From: Butyriboletus loyo
Lineage: Eukaryota > Basidiomycota > Agaricomycetes > Boletales > Boletaceae
Assembly (NCBI GenBank): GCA_038093515.1
Contig: JBBPSI010000074.1
Location: forward strand, 1 to 64,000
Reading direction: 5' to 3'
Length of the DNA stretch: 64,000 nucleotides
Of the stretch, positions 37,840-51,001 are shown piece after piece. Within the stretch, counting starts at the first letter, position 1, and each line of letters starts with the position of its first letter. The position numbers and the translations under genes are program-made. Below the pieces are notes generated by a model, which did not search any database, was not told the DNA's origin, and saw only the letters and a list, made by a program, of their open reading frames with translations.

Positions 37840-40800
37840 TCACTTTTTTTTTCCCCCAAAACGTTGATTGGGAGAAGACGTCAACACACCTTTCCCATGT
37901 CTCTGCTTCTTTGTCCTCCTTTCGTCTTCTTCGTGCACACCCTCTACATCTCCACGCTTGCTCTCGTTGTCCAACAAATTAGGGACACTCGAATAATCGA
38001 ATTCCTCCGCTTCCCGATCATGATCGGCGATGGAAAGAGGTGTCTCAGCACCACCCAATCGCGTCCCTGATTTGGACTGTGGTGTCGGTGGGATGGCTCT
38101 GGCCTTGTCGCGTTTTCGTTTTCGTTGCCTTGCACCAGCCTGACCAACGACGACAATCGTATCGTCTTTGATTTCATAATTTTGCGGGTTTGAAAGGGTT
38201 TGACGTTTATGAGCAGGAACAAACGGAATCTCAATTTGACCCTCAGGACCGGGCATAAGATCAGATGTTTCAGGCACAGCAGGATTGGTTTGATCCACCC
38301 TAACATTCACGGGAACACCCGGGAACGACGTCTCCAAAGCCTGCGTCTACATCGAGGCGAAAGTAGGATTTGTCAATTGAGCGACATCTCAACGACCAGT
38401 CGCCGAACGAGAACGTCCGGGATGACATGGAAAACGTACCTGAGCAGAAGCTGTAAATGATGGCATCGACACGACTGGCGCAATAATTAACGTCTTGTGA
38501 ATCTTTTCCATGAGGTCTTTGAAGCGTTCGGCGGAATCATCCGATACCTGTGCATGTGTAAAAGTGGATCTGGTCGTGCTAGGCGAAGAAGCTGTTGTAC
38601 TCTAGGCAGGACAGAAACATGAGTTGTGTAAGCAATGGTGTATGAATATAGGACATCGCAAAGTGAAGGAACCAATCATGGAAAGGCCATATCTGCGCAA
38701 GGTGTAACAGCCAAGCGGAGAGCAGCACAAAAATATCAGGAGATGAAGCGCAGTAGGCTTGTCACGGTGGCGAGAGGAAAGTAACTCGGGCCGTGACGCC
38801 GATTTACGAGTCGAGAAGCAGAAATGAGGGCTACACGTTTTAAACTACAAAACTTACCTTGGCCAATGCGCTTCCAAACACACTTCCTGTGGAAAAGTAG
38901 GTTTCCTTTCCGCCGATCGAAGATGACGGGGAAACCCCTCTCTCTTGTGCACGTTCCCCGGAAATCCCAACGCCAAACAAAGACGAACGTGAGATTGAGA
39001 TGGTTGTAGCTGACGTTGACGAAGAAGCGATGGTCCAAAGCCGTGACTCTTTAGTCGGCTTAGCAGCTGGCGATGAAGGCGTTGTAGAGCTGATCACTTC
39101 CGACTCCTCGACAACTGCCGAAACTACCAATTCAGCACCGTCGCGTCTATCCTTGGCTACCCGTTGTGGACTAGAGGTTGACTTGGTAGCCTCAATAGCG
39201 TTCTCAATAACCATCACCAGCTCTCCTGTGCGACGCTTCAATACAGGGGGCATACCTCCATTGACACCCCCCGGTCCACCGAACAACGCGAGTAAATCCG
39301 GAACGGTGGTAGGGACGCATTCCGCCAGAAGGAAGAGGCGATGAGTCGGGAGTACATAGCTGAAAAACTCTCTGTTGGGTTAAAGCGGGGGAAATGGGAC
39401 AGGAAAGACAAACCGTGTACTCTCATCTTCCTCCCGAGCCGTATCTTCTCTCCATCGATGCACGGCCTTGTATACTGCTGCTCGTGACCCCTGAACATCG
39501 ATTCCTCGCATTTGCGAAGGTGAACCAACTAACCCAAGCTTGTTCCACTTCCTCGCAAGTGTATCCCACCCACTAGAACCCGTGCCACCCTCTGCATCGT
39601 ATATCTCAATTTCGTACAGCCTAAGGGCAGTACGGGATGAACGAGTCAGAACACCATAAATAAGGGCACAACCATGATGTGTTTGTTTCGTATTCGTGAG
39701 GGGGATAGTTTCATCGGACATAGCTGGGGCAGTGGATGATCGCTCGATGAGCAAGAGACGGAGCATATCATATACGTATAGGAGGAAGTGTGTGTCAGAG
39801 CGGGCATAGGTCGACATTTCAGTCGGGAGTGGCCTGTCGTGCAGAGATAATGGGTGGTAGAGGTCCATCAGCCAATGAGGGGTACATCAAAGCGAAGCAA
39901 AAGCTTACCGAATCCTCCAATCAGCAAGCTGGTACCGTTTGTCGGGTATGAAGTCACAGTACGTCTCGAGCAGATAGGCAAGGCTATGTTTTGGGAACTC
40001 TAGTAGCATCCGTGAAGGTCAGTTGCTTCCACAACAAAATGCGACTATTAGCGCATACCCAGTAGTTTCGACGCATGAAATGTATCAAATAATCCAACGA
40101 CAAATATATTGAAGTCTTGCTGGAGCCACACAACATCTGACTCTGCACCATGGAAGACCTAGGCGTAGAATCCAGGGGAAAATTCGAACAGAGATTCAGC
40201 GTGAGCAAACAGAATCAAGCATACCTTGATAACCGAAGGATCTACGAAGACCCTTGCAATGATTTCACCAGCTTCGCTAGCCATGCGTGCCTCTTCATTC
40301 TTCTCAACATTCTTACCCTTTGCTTGTCTGAGTCCCTCCCTAACTTCTGGTACCAATAGGTCAACCAGGAAGTCTTCTTGCCTAGTCGATACTTGCATAA
40401 GGGCCAGGAATCCCTTGTATGACCTGTATGAATGGTGTTCGAGATCGACGGCGAGCTCTGTTGCTGAAGAGATGGTGTTCGCCATGGAGAGAAGAGCTTT
40501 GGGAGTCGAGATGAATGTCAGGGGATGTGGGGTTGTCGGAGCACCCGATGAAGGAGTGTTGAAGGATGGAGGGAGTGAAGGCTCCAATGGCGATGCGAAT
40601 ACGTGATCGGGATAGGAAGGATGAGTCAATTCATAATAATAAGGATGCAACATGCTTTTTTTCCTCTCTTCTTCATTGTCATCCTCACGGACACCCTCAA
40701 TACCCTGATTCGGTCCCTCGTCGTGAAAAACGTACCCGAGGGGCACCTTAGCACACCGTTTGTGTGGTATGAGAGCTGCGGGGATGTAAGGGGACTCGTC

Positions 40801-41359
40801 GGTGTTGGAAGGGGTGTGCTTGAACGATAACTGCGGTTTTGGTATATGAGAAGCATGAGTAAGGGCGGGATCTAGTCGTGCACGGAATGGTTGTTTCTGT
40901 TGGCCATGTTAGTGGCTCTAAAAAGGGCTAAATGCTAGTGCGTGCCTTTGGTTTGTTCTGGTGGGGGTCGACAGGAACAGCGGGGATGTGGATGGCGGGT
41001 TCTTTTCTTTTGCCGAGGAACACATCCAGTGCACCGTCCGTACTTTCCAACATCCCCTCCATCGGGTCTATGATATTGCGTACGAATTCATCCACGACAT
41101 CCTCCTCTTCTCGTATTCTGATTGTCTTTCCACTTGCGATGCAAGTTAGTTTACTAGCCAAGGCAAGAACGCGATCTGAGAACACATCAACATCGCGAGC
41201 GAGCGCTGGATCGATGGAACGGTAAAAAGAGAGGTCGGCTGGGAGAGATGTCGCTGCCAGACGGGTGGTGGTAAGCGCTGCTGCTTGAAGCGCGTCAGAG
41301 TAGGTGGTGAATGTGTCCGTATCAATGTTCAAAGGTATCTCTGACGGTGTCGCCATCAT
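37840..41359 (-). CDS. RRP6: Exosome-associated 3'-5' exoribonuclease Rrp6/EXOSC10
   Basis: A nuclear exosome catalytic subunit that trims and degrades rRNA, snoRNA and aberrant transcripts. The N-terminal ~130 residues resemble the PMC2NT domain that binds Rrp47. The DEDDy exonuclease domain shows [17 protein letters not shown] (Asp, Glu), [15 protein letters not shown] (Asp) and [14 protein letters not shown] (Tyr, Asp), so all five catalytic residues are kept. It is followed by an HRDC region ([16 protein letters not shown], then VPDLLALFG). The C-terminus, ending GGKKK, is basic (RQRKRKRDK) and likely nuclear-localising. Several ~50-60 nt introns lie within; I did not phase each one. The start is the first of two tandem ATGs, 107 bp from the divergent D123 gene. 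Confidence 0.92.
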
Positions 41360-41466
41360 CGGCGGAGAGCTCGGGTGGGTTGCTCGTGCTGGGCAGAGTG
41401 CAAAATGGATGTCACGTGACTTTGCACTCGATGATCTCTGGCACTATGTGAACGGTTGAGTAGGCC

Positions 41467-42831
41467 ATGGTCTTAACTAGTCAAGCAACACATGTCGGGG
41501 AGGCATCCTCCACTGTGTTTCCCCGGTTTAATGCAAGTTACATTCTGGCATTCCAATTCTCTTCTTGGTTTCCTTCCTTCTCCTCCATGTCCATCAGATC
41601 GACCATAATCAGACCCCTGGACCAGCCATTTAAATGTTATCTCGAATCAGATGGGGTATTCGTTCCGGAAGGATCTGAAGACGGGTTTGTTTGTTTCTTG
41701 GCATTCTAATAGCATCGCTGAGAGACCTATCTACAGTGTAGCTGAGAGCACACTTTCAGACGATGGGGAAAGCGAGACCTCTGGTAGTTCGGAACCCGAG
41801 GCTCCGCATTTCGCGTTTCCGGAGCTGGACGCAGGAATACGAGTTGCTATTGAGAAATATCAAGCAGTCTTCCCAAAATTAAATTTCTCTTCCCCAAAGG
41901 TGTGCACAAAATGAAACCCGCATTATTTGCATGCATGACCGGGATAATCAGGACGCAGCATGGATCTTACCCATGTCCTCTCCTCTCAAATGCACCTCTC
42001 CCGCCGATGTTTACCTTCTACTGAAGTCGTCCGACTTCATCACACACGACTTGAATGTCGAACGTGTCTTCGAGGGGTGTGGCAGAGATGACCAACCATC
42101 ATATGACCTGGAGCTTGTACTCAGGAAGTGGCACCCCGTGGACCGCAGTCGAGAGATACGATGTTTCGTAAGGAATGACACACTTATCGGTCTGTGCAAT
42201 CCGATTCGAATCATGGGCTGCATCACCCATCTAACATGTCTAGGTATCACCCAAAGAGACATGAATTTTTACGATTATATGATCGATCCCGTAACACAGA
42301 ACAAGATTAAATCGACAGTACGCCGTTTATGGGAAGAAAACATTCGGCCCAATTGGACGATGACTCAACCAGACTGTACGCACCCTCTGTCGGACGACCA
42401 GGTGGTGTAGGGCTGACTGTTGGATTTCGAACGACTGATGGCTATCTCGGGCAGATGTCTTTGATCTTCTACTCACTCGTGACCTTTCTCGGGGACATGT
42501 CCTCGACTTCAACCCTTATGCACCGCGCACGGATCCACTCCTATTCAGTTACGAAGAACTACACACTCTTTTCATCCGGACAGCTCGCGAGCATGATCAG
42601 TCATTCAGTGACCCAACAACTACCCTTGACCTCCCGGAACTCCGAGTAGTAGATTCCCCAATGCATCCGGCTGCGACACGCAACGCGCCAGCACATCAGC
42701 ACAACATGGTACCTATAGAGGCGCTGAACCTCAGTGAGGGCAAGAGCATAACTGAATTTTCCGAGATTTGGAGAGATGAAGTTAGGCGAGCCACGCAGGA
42801 TGAGGGTGACACAGCCCATGTTACGCATTAG
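41467..42831 (+). CDS. D123/Cdc123 eIF2-assembly factor
   Basis: An ATP-grasp-like chaperone that promotes assembly of the eIF2 gamma and alpha subunits and so start-codon initiation and G1 progression. Visible family features are FSSWFPSF, STIIRPL, the FVPEGSED motif, DAAWILPMSSPLKCTSPADVYLLLKSSDF, LVLRKWHPVDRSREIRCFVRN, GITQRDMNFYD and DLSRGHVLDFNPYAPRTDPLLFSYEEL. An intron follows FVPEGSEDG (acceptor CTACAG). The protein runs to a TAG at 42829-42831, with a short unrelated-looking tail. Its promoter is the 107-bp gap shared with RRP6, so the two may be co-regulated as growth genes. Confidence 0.93.
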
Positions 42832-42914
42832 TCCTCGGACTAGAAAGATCGAATCCATCCATCGTGTTCACACAAACTCGTTACAAGTATACGGCATTGC
42901 AGGGTATTCTATTC

Positions 42915-44464
42915 CTATAGCTTGGCCCTGGGATTAATTTGCTTTCTCATTCTTTCGATGATTTCTTCTGCCTCGCTCTCAATTCTGCGAAGCAGAACTT
43001 CGCATGTAGGGATATCTTTGATGAGGCCCATAGCAATGCCAGCAGTCCAGATCCCATACTCCGGGTCTCCAATGTCATATACAACCTTTCCTCTTGCGCC
43101 CGACACAAGATCGCGTAAATCGGCGAATTGCGCGCCACCTGGTCTTCGCTCAAGCGCGACAACCTGCTTTGACACTGAGTTCTTAAACACTCGTGCTGTA
43201 TTATTCAGGGTGCGGAAGATATGGACAGTATCTTGTTCGGTGGATGCGACAATCTTCTCCTTGATGAGCTGGTGGATGGGACTGATCGTATTTTAGCGAA
43301 ATGAATTGCCATAGAAACAGTTATAAATGTACCTCTCCACTGTACACATGAAACATGTACCTGGAACGCGCGTTTGAGAGCTTCAGAAAGCTGAGCTTGG
43401 ATCACGCACCCATATTTATACCCTGTTGAAGTGGAGTAATTTAAGCACCTTAATGCATGTTTCCTGGCTGAGGGTCATAGCATAAACTTACCGCAGCACC
43501 AAGGGCAATGGCAGCCGCCAAACCGCGGCCATCGGCAAACCCTCCAGATGCGATATATGGTACCTTCAGCTCTTGTGCCGCTCTGGCCAACTATACAGAA
43601 GTCAGTGTCACAGCAATTCGCAGAAGATATGAATCCCCTACCAAAACGAGGCCCCCGATGTCTTCTTCTCCAGGGTGGCCCGCGCCTTGAAGTAGTTATT
43701 AGGCACGTTCCCGAAAATTGAATCCACACTCGCCATACATTCAAAGCCATCGATGCTGAGGACATCAACACCCATCCGTTCCGCGGACTATGATTAGATT
43801 GGGTTCGTGATGTCAAAACACAGGAGAGAGAGGGAGACAGCTTGATCCAGACCTTTGCATGTCTGATGGTCGTGCATTTGTGGATCACGACGCACCCGTG
43901 TGATTTAAAGAAGCTAATGAGTTTTCCCGCTGCAACCCATTATCAGAGGTACAAGAAACCTCGGGAGGCGAAACCTACGATTGTTCCCAGCGGTCTCGAA
44001 AATCCGGACACCCTCCTCGACAGCAGCACGAGCGTAACCTTCATAGTCTGGTGGATTGATGGTAGGAAGGAGGGTGAGGTTTACACCAAATGGCTCGTCG
44101 GTAGTTGCTCTTGTCTCGCGGATAGCGATGCGTAGGGCGTCAGGACTGGGTTGAGTGAGAGCTGTCAGGATTCCTGGAAATAACGCCATTAGCTATACAG
44201 TGTTGTACCACGCTCAACGAACTCACCGAGACCACCTGCATTGGAGACGGCGGCGACAAGTGGAGGAGTTCCAACCCTATGAAGTAAAGCTAGGGTGGTC
44301 CCCATGGAATAATGTTAACATGCGATGCCCGTACCATTGCATTCCACCCTGGACGACCGGTCTAGGAACGTGAATGATGGTAAGGGAACGTATATCAACC
44401 TGATTGCTTCGGGAGGTACGCACATACGTATGTGCAAGAGCTCGGTGAGAGGGGTGGTTATCAT
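42915..44464 (-). CDS. Nitronate monooxygenase (2-nitropropane dioxygenase family)
   Basis: An FMN-dependent TIM-barrel enzyme that oxidises alkyl nitronates (e.g. propionate 3-nitronate) to carbonyl compounds. The proposed start at 44464 reads MITTPLTELL, spliced to IPVVQGGMQW, then VGTPPLVAAVSNAGGLG, as in the family N-terminus with its FMN-phosphate site. Further motifs are PFGVNLTLLP, KSHGCVVIHKCTTIRHAK, SAERMGVDVLSIDGFE and VPYIASGGFADGRGLAAAIALGA. The C-terminus from about 43190 reads PGGAQFADLRDLVSGARG. The usual HPGE-type segment is present within an intron-rich stretch. The end is a stop at 42915-42917. Several introns are ~50-60 nt. The physiological substrate is not fixed by sequence; detoxification of nitronates is the likely role. 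Confidence 0.9.
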
Positions 44465-45187
44465 CTTCACTGCGAGAGTCAGAACAAAGGTTGTAGTTCA
44501 ACATAGCCGCCGGTCCGGTGCATGTGATACAATTCCGGTTAAATCTCCTTCCTGACAGAGTGAAACTTGGCTCGACATTGATACCGTGAAATCTGCGGCC
44601 AAGGCGCTATGGTTCACTTGTGTGGAGTATCACGGGGCTAGCATGTTATCGGTCCTTGATCAGCGAAGAACCAGGTGGGTATCGTGCCATATGGTAGGTT
44701 TGTTGCTGTCGCTGTTCGCTTTGCAGAAGTTCCTGAATCTGACAATACTCATTGGACAAGGGTACTACGGTTGTCATGCACAACGGACATAACATGCAAA
44801 CTGCATCTATAACACATGCAGCAATGCATCTTTTAATGTTGTATTGACGGGATCATATATACACCCTTTAGACCACGAAAAAAAAAGATGTTGTGGAAAG
44901 TGCAACGGCTCAAAAAGTGGTGAGACAGTACTTGAAGAAGTTGGTTTCATAGCGACACTGATACACCAAACAGGTTCGCACATGGATCGCATCGCAGTAG
45001 GGATTATCGGCCTCACTGAATACGTCGCACTGAAAATAGTTTCACCGGCGCTTTGGTCCGCTAGAACCCTCTCGAAATCGGGAGCTCGCGCCACCTACAT
45101 GCCATCGGTTGATTATCTATAGCAACACGAGCTGTCCGTATTCCGCGACATAACCTGCCCTCGCAGGTATTGCTCATCCGTCCCCCC
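44465..45187. other. Divergent intergenic region between nitronate monooxygenase and pectinesterase
   Basis: I see no supported gene. The open frames here are short and without a family pattern. It should contain the promoters of both flanking divergent genes. Confidence 0.4.
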
Positions 45188-46761
45188 ATGAACTGTCTTT
45201 TCCTCACATTCATTTGTCTTTCTGTCTGGTTTCCGCTTGTTCGGAGTCTTTCTCCGACTTACTTGGCATGCCAGCTTCTGAAATATGCCGGAGAATCAGC
45301 CCTCACAGGATGTCCTAATGGAACACTGTATGTTTCGCAGACGGATCCAAGTGCAAATTTTAGCAGCGTCCAGGAGGCCATCAGTTCCCTGTGAGCTCTG
45401 CCATCTTGCAGTGGAGGCACACTGACGCCCAACAGCCCCCAAACAGACAAGCATACCGTCATCCTTATAGGTCAAGGACAGTACTTCGAAAGCATTAACA
45501 TCTCACTTGCTGCACCTCTCACACTGTTGGTGAGCCTATCTACAATGTCCAATATTACTGTGGAGGTTAACACATTGTTCAGGGTCAGCTAGACCCTGCC
45601 ACTGCCTCCATCCGAGGTGCGAATGCTTCCCAGCGCAACTGTGTGCAGATCCGGAACAGCCGATATGCCGGGGACAACGTAACAGATGAACAGACCGCAA
45701 CAGTGACTGTGGCTCCTACCGTCGGCTTCTCCTTTGGAAACGTTGATTTCAAGGCTTATAACATCAACTTCGAAAATAGTGCTGTTAGTCTGGCTTGCTT
45801 GAACAGAGAATCCAACAACCATTGTGTTTCTTGTAGGCCAATTACTCGATCTCTCAAGCACTCGTGATGTCTGTCGTGTTGGCAAACGCATCATTCTATG
45901 GGTGCACCTTCGCAAGTTGGCAGGATACGTGGTTTACCGGTTTTGAAGCCAATACGTACGTTGTTGATAGCATCATATATGGCCAAGTTGACTGTAGGCT
46001 TTTCCTTCCGTTCCGTCCCTAATCTTTTGTTGATCCTCGCTAGATCTCTTTGGGTTTGGACGCGCGTATGATTTGTGTTGTTTGGGTTCCAGAGCCACGA
46101 CAGTTAATTTTTTTTTACAGTTGGTTTCAATCAGTGACCTTAGCAAACCGTGCACCTGGAGGTAGTATTACCGCCTGGGCGGGGACACCTGGTACAACAA
46201 ATGGCGTATATATCGTCGACTCAAAAATCATCCGTGTAAGTTCGCAATGTTGTGATGGTGTACCTGATGTCAGATATCTTGTCACAGTCGCCAGATTCAA
46301 CCGGTACGACCGATGGAAACTGCTTCCTTGGTAACTGACAATGCTATTTCGAGGGTGGGTTACTAATATCCACTTAGGGCGCCCGTGGAATGAGTATGCG
46401 CGTGCGATCTACCTCCGCAACTATATGGACGACAGTATTCACTCCACTGGATTCACTGCATGGTCTGGCATAGGGTAAGTAGTTTGGGTTACCTTGCACT
46501 TGCCGTAATTAAATCTGCATGCGTGTCACGACAGTGGCACATTGGCCCCCACAATCTACTACGCCGAGTCTGGCTCACACGGTAGTTATTCCATGAATCT
46601 ATGTGATTACTCGCGCTAAGTACGCTGTAGGTCCGGGAGGCAACACATCCGCTCGGATTAAACAGGAACATATCCTGAGTGCAGAAGAGGCACAAATTTA
46701 TACCCTCAAATATGTGTTCGGCAGCAAACCGAAATGGATCGAGTATAGATACCAGTACTAA
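45188..46761 (+). CDS. Secreted pectinesterase (carbohydrate esterase family 8)
   Basis: An extracellular enzyme that removes methyl groups from pectin, making it accessible to pectate-cleaving enzymes. An N-terminal signal peptide is visible: a short charged start, then FLTFICLSVWFPLV with cleavage near RSLS. The beta-helix hallmarks follow in order: VQEAISSLP, ILIGQGQYFESINIS, SQALVMSVV, FYGCTFASWQDTWF with the first catalytic Asp, GQVDYLFG with the second Asp, and FLGRPWNEYARA with the catalytic Arg. The protein ends KWIEYRYQY before TAA. At least six short introns interrupt it. Presence of this enzyme points to a lifestyle touching plant cell walls. Confidence 0.92.
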
Positions 46762-47563
46762 ACCTGGATACCCGTCACTAGACCTAGTGTTGAAGCCTGA
46801 TAGCTCCGACGCTAGCACTATCGTGTAAAGCCTTGGTTTACTTCTCACTTCCCTTTCCTCAGTTTGTTCCAGCGGAACGCTGAGGGTAAGTCATGCTGTT
46901 ATCCTGCCGACCTTGTTTCCTTCAAGTACGACCTTTGACATTGAATATATAGGTTTCGTTCCACCGTAACGCCGAGGTTGACATTATCTATCTCTATGCA
47001 CAGACTCAAACCGGTCAACATCAATCAGATTAGAGACTGAGTCGACTATGCCAGACGGCAGTTCGCCAGTGAAAGATATCCTCGTTGACAAAAGACCTTC
47101 TTCGTTTACGAGACTCGTCCTTTTCAACGTCTCCCGAATCAGCTGTGGTTGAAACGTTGGATCTGACAACCTCGATCTTCTCTCCTATCCGATCCGCCAG
47201 TGATGTCTGATTGGACCTGCTCTCTGTGGATTGGGGGTGATGATAACCGAACTGCTCGATTAGAGGAATCGACTTCATCAAGCATTGCGGGATAGCCTCT
47301 TCAATGCGTTGTTCCGACGAGAGGGCAGCTTGGATGACGAGAATGGCTCCTGCCTTTGAGATATCTGACTTTCGATACTGATCGATGAGTGAAATTGTTG
47401 AAAATACACGCGACGGCGAGAGATCAGAAAACATAATAACCAGATGAACCGAATGCACGTGACCGCGACGCGAGTTTCTTTCGCTCCTTCCTCACAGGCT
47501 CGATTGTCTTGTTCCAAGGCTCGCCGCAACTGCGAAACGTCTTGAACTCCTCAGATCAGAAAC
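46762..47563. other. Intergenic region with a retroelement-like fragment and Aurora promoter
   Basis: It holds the pectinesterase 3' end, a minus-strand fragment (47030-47458, separate entry) and the ~100 bp upstream of the Aurora kinase gene. Otherwise nothing distinctive. Confidence 0.4.
47030..47458 (-). pseudogene. Possible remnant of a repetitive gag-like basidiomycete protein
   Basis: A minus-strand frame of ~142 codons contains a helix-rich segment (SLIDQYRKSDISKAGAILVIQ) and, after a polar stretch, KRRRSFVNEDIFHW. From memory, proteins with a region of this pattern (a short ...KGEAI..IQ helix, then ...KRRRxDE...FxW) are common in agaricomycete genomes and often sit beside retrotransposon open frames. 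No reverse transcriptase, protease or LTR is visible, and the frame lacks a good start, so at most it is a truncated remnant. Confidence 0.3.
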
Positions 47564-48930
47564 ATGGCCTCAATTGGCAGCGTTACGAAGCAAATTGCAG
47601 CGCTTGAGATCTCCTCCAAGAAGCAAGCCAATCCACCACCGACTCGACCAACGCACTCGGGGCAGTCGAGTCAAACGAGCGTTGCAAAACTCCTCACCAA
47701 ATATGCTGCACCCAACCCCATACCAAAACCTGTCCAACCATCCGCTCTCCGAAATCAGACGAACACAGAGAACAGAACTACCACGCCACCGTGCACGACT
47801 AAGCCCGTCGCCAAACCGCCCACCATTGACATTGGAAAGTACGACGGTGGGTTCGAGATAGACAATGAGAAAAGAGGCGAGAAGGTGTACGGGGAAGCCG
47901 CTGAAGACTTGGCACTTGATTCGAGCGTCTCGAGGTGTGTCTCGCTGATGTACTGCTGTTCTCGATCGTGACATCCCTGCAGAACACAACCGACCCGCGA
48001 ATGGAACCTGAACTCGTTCGACATCGGCCGCCCTCTTGGAAAGGGCAAATTCGGTCGCGTATACATGGTCCGCACCAAAGTTGAACCGTACTACATCCTC
48101 GCGCTCAAGTGCCTGTACAAATCCGAAATCGTCCAGTCTCGCGTCGAGAAGCAGATCCGTCGAGAAATAGAAATCCAGCAGAACCTTCGTCATCCGAATG
48201 TTCTGCGTTTATATGGCTATTTCCACGACGAGAAGCGTATTTTCCTCATGCTCGAATTTGCTGGAAAAGGCGAACTTTACAAGCAACTGAGCAAACATGG
48301 GAGCTTCTCCGAGAAGCGCAGCTCGAGATATGTTGACCAAATGGCGGACGCACTGCACTATTTGCACTCGAAACATGTTATCCACAGAGACATCAAGCCG
48401 GAGAATCTTTTGCTAGGTATCAATGGCGAACTCAAGATTGGAGATTTCGGCTGGAGCGTACATGCGCCGAGCAACCGACGAATGACGCTTTGTGGTACAT
48501 TAGACTACCTTCCCCCGGAGATGGTGGAGGGGAAAGAACATAATGAAAAGGTGGATTACTGGGCACTCGGAGTGCTCACCTATGAATTTATGGTTGGGAA
48601 TCCACCCTTTGAAGACAGAAACAGCGTCAACGGTCAGTGCCTCTGCCCTACTCATGCAAGTCAAGCTCATCTTGGTGCAGCCACGTATCGACGGATAGCA
48701 AAGGTTGATCTCCGCATACCGTCCCACGTTTCGCCTGAAGCGGGAGACCTCATTTCCAAGGTGGACTCTGTCCCTTGCTTCCGCGTACCCAAGCCCGGCA
48801 TACTAATCTTACCTCTTAGCTTCTGAAATACAACCCGGAGGAACGGCTTCCCTTGGAGGAAGTTTCCCGGCATCCTTGGATTGTCAGATACCGTCCAAAG
48901 GGGATATCACGGGGTGGGAGTGGCGCCTAA
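47564..48930 (+). CDS. Aurora serine/threonine kinase (Ipl1/Ark1 type)
   Basis: A mitotic kinase, the catalytic part of the chromosomal passenger complex, which corrects kinetochore-microtubule attachments. The basic, low-complexity N-terminus (~130 residues) precedes an intron at about 47936-47982. The kinase domain starts [21 protein letters not shown] with [30 protein letters not shown] and the Aurora-specific activation loop [19 protein letters not shown] with its conserved Thr. Next are [22 protein letters not shown] and the C-terminal [15 protein letters not shown]. Two further introns lie in the last quarter. A single Aurora is usual in fungi. Length and motif order are normal. Confidence 0.95.
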
Positions 48931-49258
48931 ATCCAATCGCTGCAGTATTCTTCGAACTTGCTCTCAAGTGTTTCGTCATCTACAGTTGTATGTACCTTTC
49001 CATGTACTGACCTCGCATTGAATATTGAATGCTCGATATCAAAAAAATGGCATGGGACATGAATTCACCAATCTGCAGGGACATTATCGTCTAGCATTTC
49101 AAAAATCATCTTAATGTGAAGGGCAAGATCACTTTCGGTATTAAAAGTCCTTTATTCCGTGGTCGAATGACAGGAACGTAAAATTGTCTATCCACCTGCC
49201 GTAGTCACTGTCCTACGATATACTTAGACAAAACATGAGAACGAAGGAGCACCATACC
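48931..49258. other. Convergent intergenic region
   Basis: The 3' ends of Aurora kinase (plus) and MPP-beta (minus) meet here. No gene or clear terminator structure is visible. Confidence 0.45.
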
Positions 49259-50837
49259 TTAGTAGATCATTGAGGACATGTCTGCCCGCATGCGGTTGTA
49301 ATCAAAGAGACCCTCGATGGGCCCAAGAGCTGCAATGGCGATCTATGCAAAGCTTATCAATATCCGCATACCACAAAAAGGCACAAGACAGCGGACATAC
49401 ATCCTTGTCCCAGAGATACTTTTGAGCAACGCGCTTGATTTCTTCAGGGGTAACGGCATCGACAGCGTTCTCAATCTGCTTGGGTGTCATACGGCGACCG
49501 GTGGTGACTAGCTGTCGGCCAATGTCTTCAGCGATAGCGGTAGTTCCATCCAAGCTAAGAAGAAGGCCAGCTTTGAGTTGGCTCTTAGCACGCTCGACCT
49601 CAACGTCAGTAGGCGCCATAGACATGCGTGTCCATTCCTTGAGTGTGAAATGAGCCATATCGTCGAGGTTCATGAAGTTCTCTGACACCAGGTAGATACC
49701 CCAAAGACCGGTATCTGAGTAAGATGTGGAGAAAGACATGAAGCTGTTGGCGAGGTTGTTGGAAGAAATGATATGAGAGAGTCGAGAAGATAGTAGAGAG
49801 GATGCACCCAAGGAACGGTCCCAGTTACCCATGATCGACTGCATTGCCAACATGGGGAAATAGTCGGGGGAACTCCAACCCACGCCTTCGACAGTAATAG
49901 CAACGTGAGCGCATGGGATCTCGTCGTCGCGGATCCGAACTTCTGAGCCAACGAAGTTGGTGCGAGGATGGGCAAGACGACCAAGAGGTATTGGATTAGT
50001 GGAGACAGGAAGGGAAGAGAAATGTTTTTCGGCCAGTTTTACAAGTTCTTGGTGGTCAACACCGCCCGCGCCGACCAGAACCATACGATCAGCGGTGTAG
50101 TTGGTCTTGATGTAGTTCGCGAGATCATCACGCTTGATGGACAAAATGTTGGCTTTCGGTCCGAGAATTGTCCGACCAAGGGGTTGACCTATGGGATGTT
50201 GGTAATAGCACGAAAGAGAAGAGCGATGGTATACCTTGGAATGCGACTGAATGCAAATGGTCGAAGACAACTTCTTCAAGTTGCTTGTCAACTTCCTGTT
50301 GCTCACGAAGAATGACATCTCGCTCGCGCTCAACGGCAGCATTCTCCAGCTTAGAGTTTTGCAGTATGTCACTGATGATATCGACAGCGACCGGGACGTC
50401 CTTGCGGAAGCTCTTGGCGTAGTAAACGGTTTGTTCGCGTGAGGTATACGCGTTCAGGTGTGCACCATGATTTTCTACTTCCAGCTCAAGCGCGTGTTGG
50501 TTTCTGCGGCTTGTTCCCTTGAAAGCCATATGTTCCAAAAAGTGTGCAGTCCCATTCGTTTTGTCGGTCTCTGCGCGAGAGCCTGCGTCTATCCAGACAC
50601 CGACAGTAGCGGTCTGCGCGTGCGGATGAGACTCTGTTGCAACAGTGAGACCATTTGAGAGTGTGGTTGTCTCGGTGATGGGCGCCGGGATGTTCACAGC
50701 CGTCGCAAACGATCGCAAGGGCCGCTGGGCGTTGTGTCAGATTTGGAGGTGCTCAACGAGGGCGGTGGACTCACGGGATGACGAGTTGTGCTACGGAGGG
50801 CACGACCCAGCGACGCCGACAACGTTCGAGAGACCAT
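49259..50837 (-). CDS. Mitochondrial processing peptidase beta subunit
   Basis: The zinc metallopeptidase subunit that cleaves presequences from imported mitochondrial proteins in the matrix. The first exon from 50837 encodes [21 protein letters not shown], an Arg/Ser-rich targeting peptide. Exon 2 continues [10 protein letters not shown] and [14 protein letters not shown]. The zinc motif HFLEH is intact ([12 protein letters not shown]), with the downstream [21 protein letters not shown] supplying the third ligand Glu. Further family blocks are [67 protein letters not shown] and [13 protein letters not shown]. It ends before TAA at 49259-49261. The HxxEH motif separates it from the catalytically dead core-1 proteins of complex III. 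Confidence 0.94.
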
Positions 50838-51001
50838 TCGGAAAAAAAGGTAGAGTGAGTACGGTCCGACTCCACACAAAACCTCGGGTGATCTCGGTCA
50901 ATCGGAATTTGCCGAATTTCTTTCTCCGACTCAATCACGTGATGAAAACATGTATACGTGCTACCCTCTTCCAGTGAGCTAGTAGTAGTATGCTAACACG
51001 T

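Noticed and set aside
47030..47529. A complete retrotransposon
   Set aside because: No LTR pair, reverse transcriptase, integrase or protease motif is present; at most a short gag-like remnant.
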